Shown: piece after piece, positions 1-5,392 of the stretch
Layout of the letters: the number at the start of each line of letters is the position of its first letter
How positions within the stretch are numbered: the first letter of the stretch is position 1
Assembly (NCBI GenBank): GCA_025360685.1
Contig: JANYBR010000080.1
Coordinates: 1 to 8,907 of the forward strand
Direction of reading: 5' to 3'
Origin: Pseudomonadota bacterium
GTDB lineage: Bacteria; Pseudomonadota; Alphaproteobacteria; Micropepsales; Micropepsaceae
Length of the DNA: 8,907 bases
Notes under the pieces: generated by a model
What the model was told of the DNA's origin: nothing
The model's input: only the letters and a program-made list of their open reading frames with translations
The model's database searches: none
Translations under genes and position numbers: made by a program

Positions 1-459
1 CGAGAACACGAAGCCGAACCGCGCCGCCTCGCTGGCGATGCGGATGTCCATGGCGAGCTGCATGGTCACGCCGATGCCGACCGCGGGTCCGTTCACCGCC
101 GCGATCACCGGCTTGAGGCATTCGAAGATTTCCAATGTCAGCCGCCCGCCGCCGTCGCGCACGCGCTCGTCGCTCCAGTCCACCTTGTCGACCGGACCGG
201 CGTTGCGCTCCGGACGGTCGGCGCGCTGCGTGGCATCGAACGTGCCCGCGCCGGCGGACAGATCGGCGCCGGCGCAGAAGCCGCGGCCCGCGCCCGTGAC
301 GATGATGCAGCGGATGGCATCGTCCTGGTTGGCGCGCCGGAAGGCATCGATCATCTCGTTCATCATCGTGCCGGTGAAGGCGTTGAGCTTCTCCGGCCGG
401 TTGAGCGTGATGGTGAGAATGTTGTCGGCGACGTCGAAGAGAATTTCCTTGTAGGACAT
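1..459 (-). CDS. Enoyl-CoA hydratase/isomerase (crotonase) family protein, C-terminus cut by window edge
   Basis: The visible part is the first 153 residues of a crotonase-fold protein. This family acts on acyl-CoA thioesters, typically by hydration or double-bond isomerisation in beta-oxidation or amino-acid catabolism. The N-terminus (NRPEKLNAF, residues 20-28) is typical. GRGFCAGADL (58-67) forms the first half of the oxyanion hole, and NGPAVGIGV (123-131) supplies the second. The position of the first catalytic Glu of classical crotonases (GGGCEL, Glu144 in rat numbering) is Thr132 here, so this is not a textbook hydratase. NGPAVGIG-type members include isomerase-like and uncharacterised proteins. 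The region holding the second Glu lies outside the window. The ATG at 459 is preceded by AAGGAAGG at good spacing. The gene follows the MerR regulator on the same strand, with a palindromic repeat between them. The family is certain; the substrate is unknown. Confidence 0.93.
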   Translation of the reverse strand, partial: MSYKEILFDVADNILTITLNRPEKLNAFTGTMMNEMIDAFRRANQDDAIRCIIVTGAGRGFCAGADLSAGAGTFDATQRADRPERNAGPVDKVDWSDERVRDGGGRLTLEIFECLKPVIAAVNGPAVGIGVTMQLAMDIRIASEAARFGFVFS

Positions 460-496
460 TTGGCGACCTTCCTTTTGCGCAAGGAGACTTCATGAT

Positions 497-633
497 TGTC
501 ATTCCCGGCCGAGCATCGCGTTAGCGATGCGAGGGGAAGGGAACCCAGGTGGAAAGACCCGCAATGATCAAATCGCCTGGGTCCCCTTCCCTCGCATCGC
601 GTGCAGAGCACGCGATGCTCGCCGGGGATGACA
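497..633. repeat. Extragenic palindromic repeat (MITE/REP-like), copy A
   Basis: This is a 137-bp near-perfect inverted repeat. The left arm (497-549) begins TGTCATTCCCGG and ends GGGAACCCAGG. The right arm (576-633) is its reverse complement with small differences and ends CCGGGGATGACA. Each arm carries its own hairpin: GCATCGC/GCGATGC around 513-530 on the left, and an 11-bp stem GCATCGCGTGC/GCACGCGATGC around 594-618 on the right. The unpaired centre (550-575) is not coding. It ends 6 bp from the MerR stop and leaves only 37 bp before the start of the hydratase gene. It shares its outer ends and the inner GGG-ACCCA motif with the repeat at 2322-2428, so both are probably copies of one family. 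No transposase is present. Confidence 0.85.
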
Positions 634-639
634 GGTAGC

Positions 640-1056
640 TTATTCCGCCGCGATCTGCTGGCGGCGCGGCTGCACGGTCAGCACGCCCCTGGCCATCGCG
701 TCGTCGATCGAGGTGATGGCGCGGCGCAGTTCGGTCAGCGACTCTTCGATGTCGATCTTCTGGCGCTCCAGCTTGTGCAGCTGTTCCTCGAACTTCTTGC
801 GCGCGTGCAATGTCTGGCGCACGCCATGGTCCTCGGAGTTGTAGAGATCCAGGATCTCGCGGATTTCGGCGAGCGCGAAACCAACCCTGCGGCCGCGCAG
901 GATCAGGATGATGCGGGCACGATCGCGCGAGGAGTAGATGCGCGTCTGGCCGCGCCGTTCCGGAGCGATCAGCCCCTCATCCTCATAAAAGCGAAGCGTG
1001 CGCGCAGTGACGCCGAATTCTTTGGTGAGCTGGCGGATGGTAAACGAGCGGCTCAT
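640..1056 (-). CDS. MerR-family transcriptional regulator, LiuR-like
   Basis: A 138-residue DNA-binding regulator. The N-terminal MerR winged helix-turn-helix spans roughly residues 6-45 (FTIRQLTKEFGVTARTLRFY, then the wing RRGQTRIYSSRDR). LILRGRRVGFALAEIREILDLY (51-72) follows, and then a charged dimerisation coiled coil at about 81-121. There is no cysteine, so it is not a thiol or metal sensor of the classical MerR/CueR kind. The LILRG-R-GF-LAEIRE-LDLY signature resembles LiuR-type regulators of leucine/isovalerate and fatty-acid degradation. This fits the downstream enoyl-CoA hydratase-family gene and a LiuR-like palindrome upstream at 1141-1155. The ATG at 1056 was chosen because the MerR domain starts right after it and GGACGGA precedes it. 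An in-frame upstream ATG at 1119 would add 21 residues unlike the family. The ligand is unknown; a CoA thioester is an inference. Confidence 0.88.
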   Translation of the reverse strand: MSRSFTIRQLTKEFGVTARTLRFYEDEGLIAPERRGQTRIYSSRDRARIILILRGRRVGFALAEIREILDLYNSEDHGVRQTLHARKKFEEQLHKLERQKIDIEESLTELRRAITSIDDAMARGVLTVQPRRQQIAAE

Positions 1057-1417
1057 AGTGTTCCGTCCGGACGCTCGGCTTGTCGCCTCGTCGCCGGACC
1101 CTCCCTGACAATTTCTCAATGGCGAAATCTTTGCTTACGCTTACGTCAACGTCAAGTGAAAAGATTCGCGTCAAGTCAAGGGATTAGCATCGGTCACCGC
1201 CTGAATTTGTCGCTGCGGCCGGAGCAAAGCGTGCGCAAGCGTGCCTCAGCGTTGGCGGCCAACGAATTTTTTGCACTCCGCTCCACGGGCGCCGCGGCAT
1301 GGGCAAACATTGCGGCAATTTGTGATGTCTGTGTCCGCGATTGTCATTCGACTTGCACATGAATCGCGTACAGAACATTTGCTCGCGGGGGCATCGCCAG
1401 CTCAGTCGGAGGATCCG
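1057..1417. other. Intergenic region between the divergent merR-like gene and the small hypothetical gene
   Basis: This 361-bp stretch has no ORF with convincing codon bias on either strand. Its left half holds the LiuR-like operator and repeated GTCAA words (1134-1180). The middle, about 1190-1350, shows nothing I can name. The right end holds a Shine-Dalgarno sequence (GGAGGA, 1408-1413) for the gene at 1418. TTGCAC at 1353-1358 could be a -35 box for that gene, but no good -10 box follows. Confidence 0.6.
1134..1155 (-). promoter_or_regulatory. Probable operator of the MerR/LiuR-like regulator
   Basis: The core TTACGTCAACGTCAA at 1141-1155 (minus strand TTGACGTTGACGTAA) has two ACGT half-sites around a central TG/CA pair. 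From memory, this resembles the LiuR consensus reported for proteobacteria. On the minus strand it reads as direct hexamer pairs, TTGACG-TTGACG then TAAGCG-TAAGCA. The TTGACG hexamers also match a sigma-70 -35 box, so the regulator would sit on its own promoter. The site is 85 bp upstream of the MerR start, which suggests autoregulation. It is about 260 bp from the rightward gene, so control of that gene is less likely. Confidence 0.55.
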
Positions 1418-1606
1418 ATGCCTGCTTATGAGATCTGCTACATCGACAATCAGGGAAAGCTGTCGCGCGCCCTGTCGGTCGTGTTCGACAGTGAACTGCG
1501 CGCCAAGATTCTGGCGCATGCCATGAAACCGGCGGAATGCCGCCAACTCGAAGTCTGGGACGGCGACCGGCTGGTCTACAGCCGGCCGGAACAATCCGAC
1601 GCTTGA
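1418..1606 (+). CDS. Hypothetical protein, 62 aa
   Basis: A small soluble protein that I do not recognise. It begins MPAYEICYIDNQGKL and contains a central SVVFDSELRAKILAHAM helix and a C-terminal LEVWDGDRLVYSRP strand pair. No signal peptide, membrane segment or metal motif is visible. Two cysteines (7 and 41) are present. The ATG at 1418 is supported by GGAGGA four bases upstream, by protein-like composition from that point on, and by poor composition in the upstream extension of the same frame. It stops 13 bp before the end of the ParE-like frame, which runs towards it. The pattern of alternating hydrophobic residues and high third-position GC supports a real gene, but the function is unknown. 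Confidence 0.7.
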   Translation: MPAYEICYIDNQGKLSRALSVVFDSELRAKILAHAMKPAECRQLEVWDGDRLVYSRPEQSDA

Positions 1607-1619
1607 CCGTGCATTTCTT

Positions 1620-1910
1620 CTAGTCGTCGAACAATCGCTTCAAGTCGCGCGCGCCATGGACGATGTGCAGGATTTCGACGCGATCTGCTTCGATGCGAAA
1701 CAGCGTGATGTACGACCGGTGAAGTGAGATTCGGATGCCGGCGCCGAAATGCGGCCTTTGCGGATAGGAGCTCGGCGCACGACCAATACGCATTGCTCGC
1801 TCGCGAAGCGAGTTCACAAACCTTCACGCAATAGCGGGGCTGTCTGCGGCAATGTGGTCGAAGATCTCTTCGAGATCGGCCTCGGCTTCTGCTGTAACGA
1901 CAACGCGCAT
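1620..1910 (-). pseudogene. parE: ParE/RelE-superfamily toxin, interrupted by an in-frame TGA
   Basis: Read through one stop, the frame gives a full 96-codon ParE-type toxin. It has an N-terminal ADLEEIFDHIA helix (residues 11-21), then RFVNSLRERA and SSYPQRPHFGAGIRISL. The usual C-terminal YITLFRIEADRVEILHIVHGARDLKRLF core also follows. ParE toxins of this family poison DNA gyrase; related RelE toxins cleave mRNA. Codon 29 (plus-strand positions 1824-1826) is TGA where the family is coding. CGA (Arg) to TGA is a single transition and would restore the frame. The start ATG shares one base with the ParD stop (TGATG), a typical antitoxin-toxin coupling. A GTG at 1817, shortly after the TGA and preceded by AAGG, could restart translation of a 65-aa C-terminal piece lacking the first helix. 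It is probably inactive. A sequencing error is the main alternative. Confidence 0.8.
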
Positions 1911-2236
1911 CAGTCGCGACGGCGGCTGGCCAGTTTTTGCGCCGCCTCCATTGCGCGATATTTTGCTTCGAGACGGTCAAAGACTTCCTTGGCCGGCTTT
2001 ACATCTCCTCTGTCCGCTGACGCGATCGACCTTTGGATCCGTCGCAGAAACTCCGCCTTCGTTTTCGGCACCCGGACCCGTTCGGGCAATTCGCGCGGCT
2101 TGCCGCGCCACTCGCGCACCGCTTCGCGGATCACTTCGCTGGTCGTGGCGTATTGGCCGGAGTCGACCGCATAGCGGATGTCGGCGATCATCTCCTTGGG
2201 CAGGGCGATGGAGATTTTCTGGACTTTGGTGGCCAT
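1910..2236 (-). CDS. parD: ParD-type ribbon-helix-helix antitoxin
   Basis: A 108-residue antitoxin. The N-terminus (KVQKISIALPKEMIADIRYAV) is a ribbon-helix-helix fold of the CopG/ParD kind, followed by GQYATTSEVIREAVREWR, the helix-turn-helix-like second half. The C-terminal 60 residues are charged and rich in Lys/Arg/Glu (EFLRRIQRSIASADRGD, then a helix ending RRRD). This is the usual toxin-wrapping tail. Such proteins neutralise ParE and repress their own operon as dimers binding short repeats. The palindromic operator at 2246-2278 is directly upstream. The gene overlaps the toxin start by one base (TGATG). The antitoxin is intact although the toxin is interrupted, as expected if the toxin decays first. 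The start at 2236 fits the conserved N-terminus. Confidence 0.9.
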   Translation of the reverse strand: MATKVQKISIALPKEMIADIRYAVDSGQYATTSEVIREAVREWRGKPRELPERVRVPKTKAEFLRRIQRSIASADRGDVKPAKEVFDRLEAKYRAMEAAQKLASRRRD

Positions 2237-2245
2237 AGGCGGGCT

Positions 2246-2278
2246 CCGGTAGGAATTATTCCTACTTTATCCTACCGG
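2246..2278 (-). promoter_or_regulatory. Operator of the ParD/ParE module (three half-sites)
   Basis: A perfect 17-bp palindrome, GTAGGAATTATTCCTAC (2249-2265), is followed by a third half-site TCCTAC (2270-2275) exactly 10 bp after the second (2260-2265), one helical turn away. The outermost copies extend to CCGGTAGGA and TCCTACCGG, making a larger inverted repeat over the whole block. It begins 10 bp upstream of the ParD start, overlaps the only AT-rich stretch nearby and probably overlaps the promoter -10 region. Ribbon-helix-helix antitoxins bind such short spaced repeats cooperatively. Autorepression is inferred from position and symmetry. Confidence 0.75.
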
Positions 2279-2321
2279 CGGGTTGCGCGCCAGAACCCTA
2301 AACGTGGTCACTCAGCCAAAG

Positions 2322-2428
2322 CTGTCATCCCGGACGCCGCACAGCGGTGATCCGGGACCCATGGCGAAACAATCGCGATGGGTCCCGGCTCGGCGCACCG
2401 CTGACGCGGCGCTTGGCCGGGATGACAG
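2322..2428. repeat. Extragenic palindromic repeat, copy B (same family as 497-633)
   Basis: A 107-bp inverted repeat. The left arm (2322-2363) starts CTGTCATCCCGG and ends CCGGGACCCATGG. The right arm (2378-2428) is its imperfect complement, ending CCGGGATGACAG. Each arm also folds on itself: TCCCGGA/TCCGGGA on the left and TCCCGGC/GCCGGGA on the right. It lies between the ParD operator and the end of the aminotransferase gene (stop at 2452), so it could end or shield transcription from that gene. The outer ends and inner GGGACCCA match copy A; the middle hairpin differs. Confidence 0.85.
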
Positions 2429-2451
2429 TCAGGAGTGATGACCAAAACGCG

Positions 2452-3837
2452 CTACACCGCGATCAGCTTTTCCTTCGTCGCCCAGTCGAGCGATTTTTTC
2501 AGCGCGCGTTCGAAGCGGTCGAACAGTTCGCCGATCTCGGCCTCGCTGATCACCAGCGGCGGACAGAAGGCGATGCGGTCGCCGAGCAGTGCGCGCACGA
2601 TCAGCCCTTCTTGCTGGGCGAAGCCGGCCAGCGTGGCGGCGGCCTGCCTGGTGCCCTCGAAGCTTTTCTTGGTCTGCTTGTCCGCAACCAGTTCGACCGC
2701 GCCGATCAGGCCGACGCCGACCGCCTCGCCCACCAGCGGATGATCGGCGAGCGCCTTCAGCCGCTTCTGGAACAGCGGCGCGACGTGGCGGACGTGGCCG
2801 ACCATGTCGCGGCGCTGGTAGATCTCGATGGTCCGAAGCGCGACGGCGGCCGCGACCGGATGGCCGGTATAGGTAAAGCCGTGGCCGAAGGTTCCGATCT
2901 TGCCGGATTCCTGTTCGATGATCTCGCTCAACTCCGGCGACAGCAGCACGGCCGAGATCGGCAGATAGGCACTCGACAGCGCTTTGGCGATCGACATGCT
3001 TTCCGGCTCGAAGCCATAGGTGCCGCAGCCGAACCATTCGCCGGTGCGCCCGAAGCCGGTGATGACCTCGTCGTCGATGAGTGGAATAGCGTGCTTGTCG
3101 AGCACGCGCGTGATGGCGTCGAAATAGCCGTCCGGCGGCATGATCACCCCGCCCGCGCCCATCACCGGTTCGACGATCATCGCGGCGATGGTGGCCGGAT
3201 CCTCGCGCTCGATCAGCGCGTTGAGGTTCGCCGCCATGCGCTGCGAGAATTGCTGTTCGGTCTCGCCCGGGTCGCCGTTGCGATAGAAGTGCGGGCAATC
3301 GGCGTGGCGTGCAAAATCGAACGGCAGGTCGAAGCTCTTGTGGTTGTTGGCAAGGCCGGTGAGCGAAGCGCTCGCCAAGGTCACGCCGTGATAGGCCTTG
3401 ATGCGCGAGAGAATCTTTTTCTTCTTCGTCTGGCCGCGCGCGTTGGCCGCATACCAGTAGAGCTTGATCTGGGTGTCGTTGGCTTCCGACCCGGAATTGG
3501 CGAAGAACACCTTGCCGACGGGAAACGGCGCCACTTCCTTCAGCTTCTCGGCCAGCGCGATGGCCGGCTCGTGGCTGCGTCCGCCAAAGAGATGACCGAA
3601 CGCCATCTTGCGCATCTGCTCGGCGGCGACATCGGCCAGTTCGTTCTCGCCCCAGCCCAGCGCGGTGCACCACAGACCCGCCATCGCTTCGATGTAATCC
3701 TTGCCCTGCTCGTCATAGACGCGCACGCCCTGTCCCTTCTCGAGGATGAGCGGGCCGGTGTCGCGGAATTTCACGAGATTTGTGTAAGGATGCAGAACAC
3801 TCTGCACGTCGCGCATCTGGGCGTTGGAAAGCGGCAT
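2452..3837 (-). CDS. Class III PLP-dependent aminotransferase (omega-transaminase type)
   Basis: A 461-residue cytosolic enzyme of fold type I, full length for the family. It transfers an amino group, usually from a terminal amine (polyamine, beta-alanine, GABA or similar) to pyruvate or a 2-oxo acid. Visible motifs are GLWCTALGWG (54-63) near the substrate entrance, and NSGSEAND (114-121), which binds the PLP phosphate. YHG (149-151) stacks on the ring, DDEVITGFGRTG (255-266) includes Asp256 for the pyridine nitrogen, and the Schiff-base Lys285 lies in SIAKALSSAY. The partner-subunit Thr is in TYTGHP (322-327). The catalytic set is complete. The start at 3837 has GGAG six bases upstream. The gene lies 60 bp downstream of the alpha/beta-hydrolase gene, probably in one transcript. 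The sequence looks closest to putrescine/beta-alanine:pyruvate-type enzymes, but the substrate cannot be read from it. Confidence 0.93.
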   Translation of the reverse strand: MPLSNAQMRDVQSVLHPYTNLVKFRDTGPLILEKGQGVRVYDEQGKDYIEAMAGLWCTALGWGENELADVAAEQMRKMAFGHLFGGRSHEPAIALAEKLKEVAPFPVGKVFFANSGSEANDTQIKLYWYAANARGQTKKKKILSRIKAYHGVTLASASLTGLANNHKSFDLPFDFARHADCPHFYRNGDPGETEQQFSQRMAANLNALIEREDPATIAAMIVEPVMGAGGVIMPPDGYFDAITRVLDKHAIPLIDDEVITGFGRTGEWFGCGTYGFEPESMSIAKALSSAYLPISAVLLSPELSEIIEQESGKIGTFGHGFTYTGHPVAAAVALRTIEIYQRRDMVGHVRHVAPLFQKRLKALADHPLVGEAVGVGLIGAVELVADKQTKKSFEGTRQAAATLAGFAQQEGLIVRALLGDRIAFCPPLVISEAEIGELFDRFERALKKSLDWATKEKLIAV

Positions 3838-3897
3838 GGCCTACTCCGGGGCGGGTCTGTCTTTGTCTATAGCAGAGCCGCGATGGCTGAGTATTGC

Positions 3898-4746
3898 CTA
3901 AGCCGCAAGGAAGCTGCGCAGCACGCGCTCGGCCTTGTCCGGCTGGTCGCGGTGCACGCCATGGCCGGCGCCTTCGAAGACCTCGAGTTGGCCCAGGCCT
4001 GCCGGCAGTGCCGCAAAAATCTCCTGCGCGCACAGCACCGGCGTGATCGGATCGAGGGTTCCGCTCACGACCAGCGTGGGGCACGCGATCCGGGCCAGAT
4101 GCGGCAGCGCATTCATGGTGCGAATCTCGCCGACCGAGAAGTGACGCATCGTGTCGGAACGCATGATGGCGCGGCGTTGCACGGCGAGACCGCCCTCGCT
4201 ACTGCCCGGCGGATTGTAGAGCGGCATGCACAGACGCATATAGTCGGCAAGCGACTTGTCGTCGAAATCGCGCCAGAAACGTTCGGCCGCCTCGCGCGCT
4301 TCCTTTCCGCCCTTGGCCTCGAAGATGCGCAGTGTCTCGTCCATCTGCATGCGCGCCGCCGTGGACGACAGGATCAGCTTGGCGGGATGGCTAGGATGAC
4401 GCGTCGCGTAGGACATCGCCACCATGCCGCCGAACGAGTTGCCATAAACCATCGGTCTTTCGATGCCGAGCGCGTCGCAAAATGCCTTCACATCATCGCC
4501 CCATTGGGCGAGCGTCCAGGTTTCCGGCCCGCCGTTCGAACGGCCATTGCCGCGATGATCGATGTAAATCACATGATGGGTGTCGGCGAAGCGGTCGAAA
4601 TAGGGCCGCAAGGTCGAATGATCGAAGCCGGGGCCGCCATGCATCACGATCAGCGCCGGCTTTTGCACCATGCGGTCATTGTCGATCGCGAGCTGCGGCC
4701 CGGCGGTGTCGAAGAAGATGCGCGCGCCGTTGACGTTGACGAACAT
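3898..4746 (-). CDS. Alpha/beta hydrolase, proline iminopeptidase-like (peptidase S33 type)
   Basis: A 282-residue alpha/beta-fold hydrolase. HGGPG (36-40) is the oxyanion-hole signature of prolyl-aminopeptidase-like enzymes, and DHRGNGRS (63-70) follows. The nucleophile elbow is GNSFGG with Ser104. The acid is probably Asp232 (SGTLDPITP) and the base His262 (GAGHGVHRD). A helical cap of about residues 135-215 separates the two halves. There is no signal peptide, so it is cytosolic. The family includes prolyl aminopeptidases, amino-acid amidases and ester or lactone hydrolases; the exact substrate is unknown. The ATG at 4746 has GGAGG six bases upstream and starts the conserved FVNVNGARIFF strand; an upstream in-frame ATG at 4812 would add 22 unconvincing residues. 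The aminotransferase follows at 60 bp. The pair could process an amide or peptide and then its amine, but this is only inferred from adjacency. Confidence 0.9.
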   Translation of the reverse strand: MFVNVNGARIFFDTAGPQLAIDNDRMVQKPALIVMHGGPGFDHSTLRPYFDRFADTHHVIYIDHRGNGRSNGGPETWTLAQWGDDVKAFCDALGIERPMVYGNSFGGMVAMSYATRHPSHPAKLILSSTAARMQMDETLRIFEAKGGKEAREAAERFWRDFDDKSLADYMRLCMPLYNPPGSSEGGLAVQRRAIMRSDTMRHFSVGEIRTMNALPHLARIACPTLVVSGTLDPITPVLCAQEIFAALPAGLGQLEVFEGAGHGVHRDQPDKAERVLRSFLAA

Positions 4747-4836
4747 GGGGTGCCTCCGCCCGGCACCGTAGTCAATTCCTGAAACGCCCGAAAGTCGTGC
4801 CCGGAGTCGCAAGCCCGCCAGAACCGCGCAGCCATT

Positions 4837-4854
4837 TGGCGCGCGGTCGCGCCA
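4837..4854 (-). terminator. GC-rich hairpin downstream of the small membrane protein gene
   Basis: TGGCGCG and CGCGCCA form a perfect 7-bp stem with a 4-base loop, 11 bp after the stop of the gene at 4866-5279. No T-run follows on the minus strand, so it is at best a weak or factor-assisted terminator or an mRNA 3'-end stabiliser. Confidence 0.35.
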
Positions 4855-4865
4855 CCGGTCACCCT

Positions 4866-5279
4866 TCAGCGGTGCTGCTCAGCTGACTCGATTCTCTTCT
4901 CTATGCGTTCCAAATCGTCAACCGTCTGGGCTTCGGTCAGCTCTTGTCTGATGCTCGCTTTGTCGGAATCCGATATCGCGGTGTTGTCGAGTTCGCGCAA
5001 CACAACAGTCTTGAAACCGGACTGGTCAAGGCACGCGCCCTGGATCTCCTGCATCTTGATCTTGGCGCGATACTGATTGTACTCCACGTCGCTGTAGGAC
5101 GTGGCGTCGCCGGAGTCGCGCATGATGGCGGAAATTTCATCGTTATGTCCGTCAATGCACTTGGAGAACTTCAGCGCCGCCTCTTGCAGCTGGCTAATGC
5201 TGCGGCCAACGGGCGACAGCAGGAACCAGCCGATCACAATCAGTGCGACAAGTCCTATGGCGAATAATATTCGAACCAT
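4866..5279 (-). CDS. Small single-pass membrane protein of unknown function
   Basis: A 137-residue protein with one N-terminal hydrophobic helix (about residues 4-21, ILFAIGLVALIVIGWFLL). A polar, acidic and helical domain follows. The helix has few flanking positive charges (Arg3 before, Arg26 after) and no lipobox or clear cleavage site, so an uncleaved anchor is likely. Placing the domain in the periplasm is an inference. Cys41 and Cys83 are the only cysteines and could pair there. The C-terminus (LTEAQTVDDLERIEKRIESAEQ) may form a short coiled coil. I do not recognise the family. The ATG at 5279 is the natural start, but its ribosome-binding site is weak (CCGAAG directly before). Codon third positions are less GC-rich than in the neighbours, so it may be a recent acquisition or poorly expressed. 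Its first 25 bases overlap the 45-aa ORF upstream. Confidence 0.72.
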   Translation of the reverse strand: MVRILFAIGLVALIVIGWFLLSPVGRSISQLQEAALKFSKCIDGHNDEISAIMRDSGDATSYSDVEYNQYRAKIKMQEIQGACLDQSGFKTVVLRELDNTAISDSDKASIRQELTEAQTVDDLERIEKRIESAEQHR

Positions 5280-5392
5280 CTTCGGACAGGCGAACGGCGC
5301 CACTCTTCGATGATGCGAGGTGACTGTATCACCAAGCGAAACGGAAGTCGCGCGCCGGTGACGTCGATGAACGTGAGTTTCTCCCCCGCCAT
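5255..5392 (-). CDS. Candidate 45-aa ORF translationally coupled to the GST gene
   Basis: The ATG at 5392-5390 shares one base with the GST stop TAA (TAATG), an arrangement typical of coupled genes. The frame encodes MAGEKLTFIDVTGARLPF and then RLVIQSPRIIEEWRRSP before a stop at 5255. The first 13 codons have almost only G or C in the third position, like real genes here; the last third does not, and its end overlaps the membrane-protein start in another frame. The pattern of strand-like and helix-like residues is protein-like and clearly better than the membrane-protein frame extended upstream over the same bases. I know no family match. It could be a real microprotein, the remnant of a longer gene, or chance. 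Confidence 0.35.
   Translation of the reverse strand: MAGEKLTFIDVTGARLPFRLVIQSPRIIEEWRRSPVRRWFEYYSP

Noticed and set aside
482..524. AAGGAG followed by ATG (492-494) on the plus strand, suggesting a tiny ORF
   Set aside because: The frame stops after 10 codons inside the palindromic repeat. The purine-rich motif is most simply a chance occurrence upstream of the hydratase gene on the other strand.
601..1362. Plus-strand ORF of 253 codons over the MerR gene and its upstream region
   Set aside because: It starts in the palindromic repeat, lies antisense to a clear MerR protein and has no ribosome-binding site or domain.
1824..1826. TGA in parE as programmed readthrough or selenocysteine
   Set aside because: The family has no selenocysteine or conserved Cys at this place and no SECIS-like hairpin is evident just downstream. 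A simple nonsense mutation explains it better.
2347..4782. Stop-free plus-strand ORF of 811 codons opposite the aminotransferase and hydrolase genes
   Set aside because: The minus strand holds two proteins with complete catalytic motifs. The plus-strand product is a low-complexity Arg/His/Ala/Asp-rich sequence typical of the antisense of GC-rich genes. It is a shadow.
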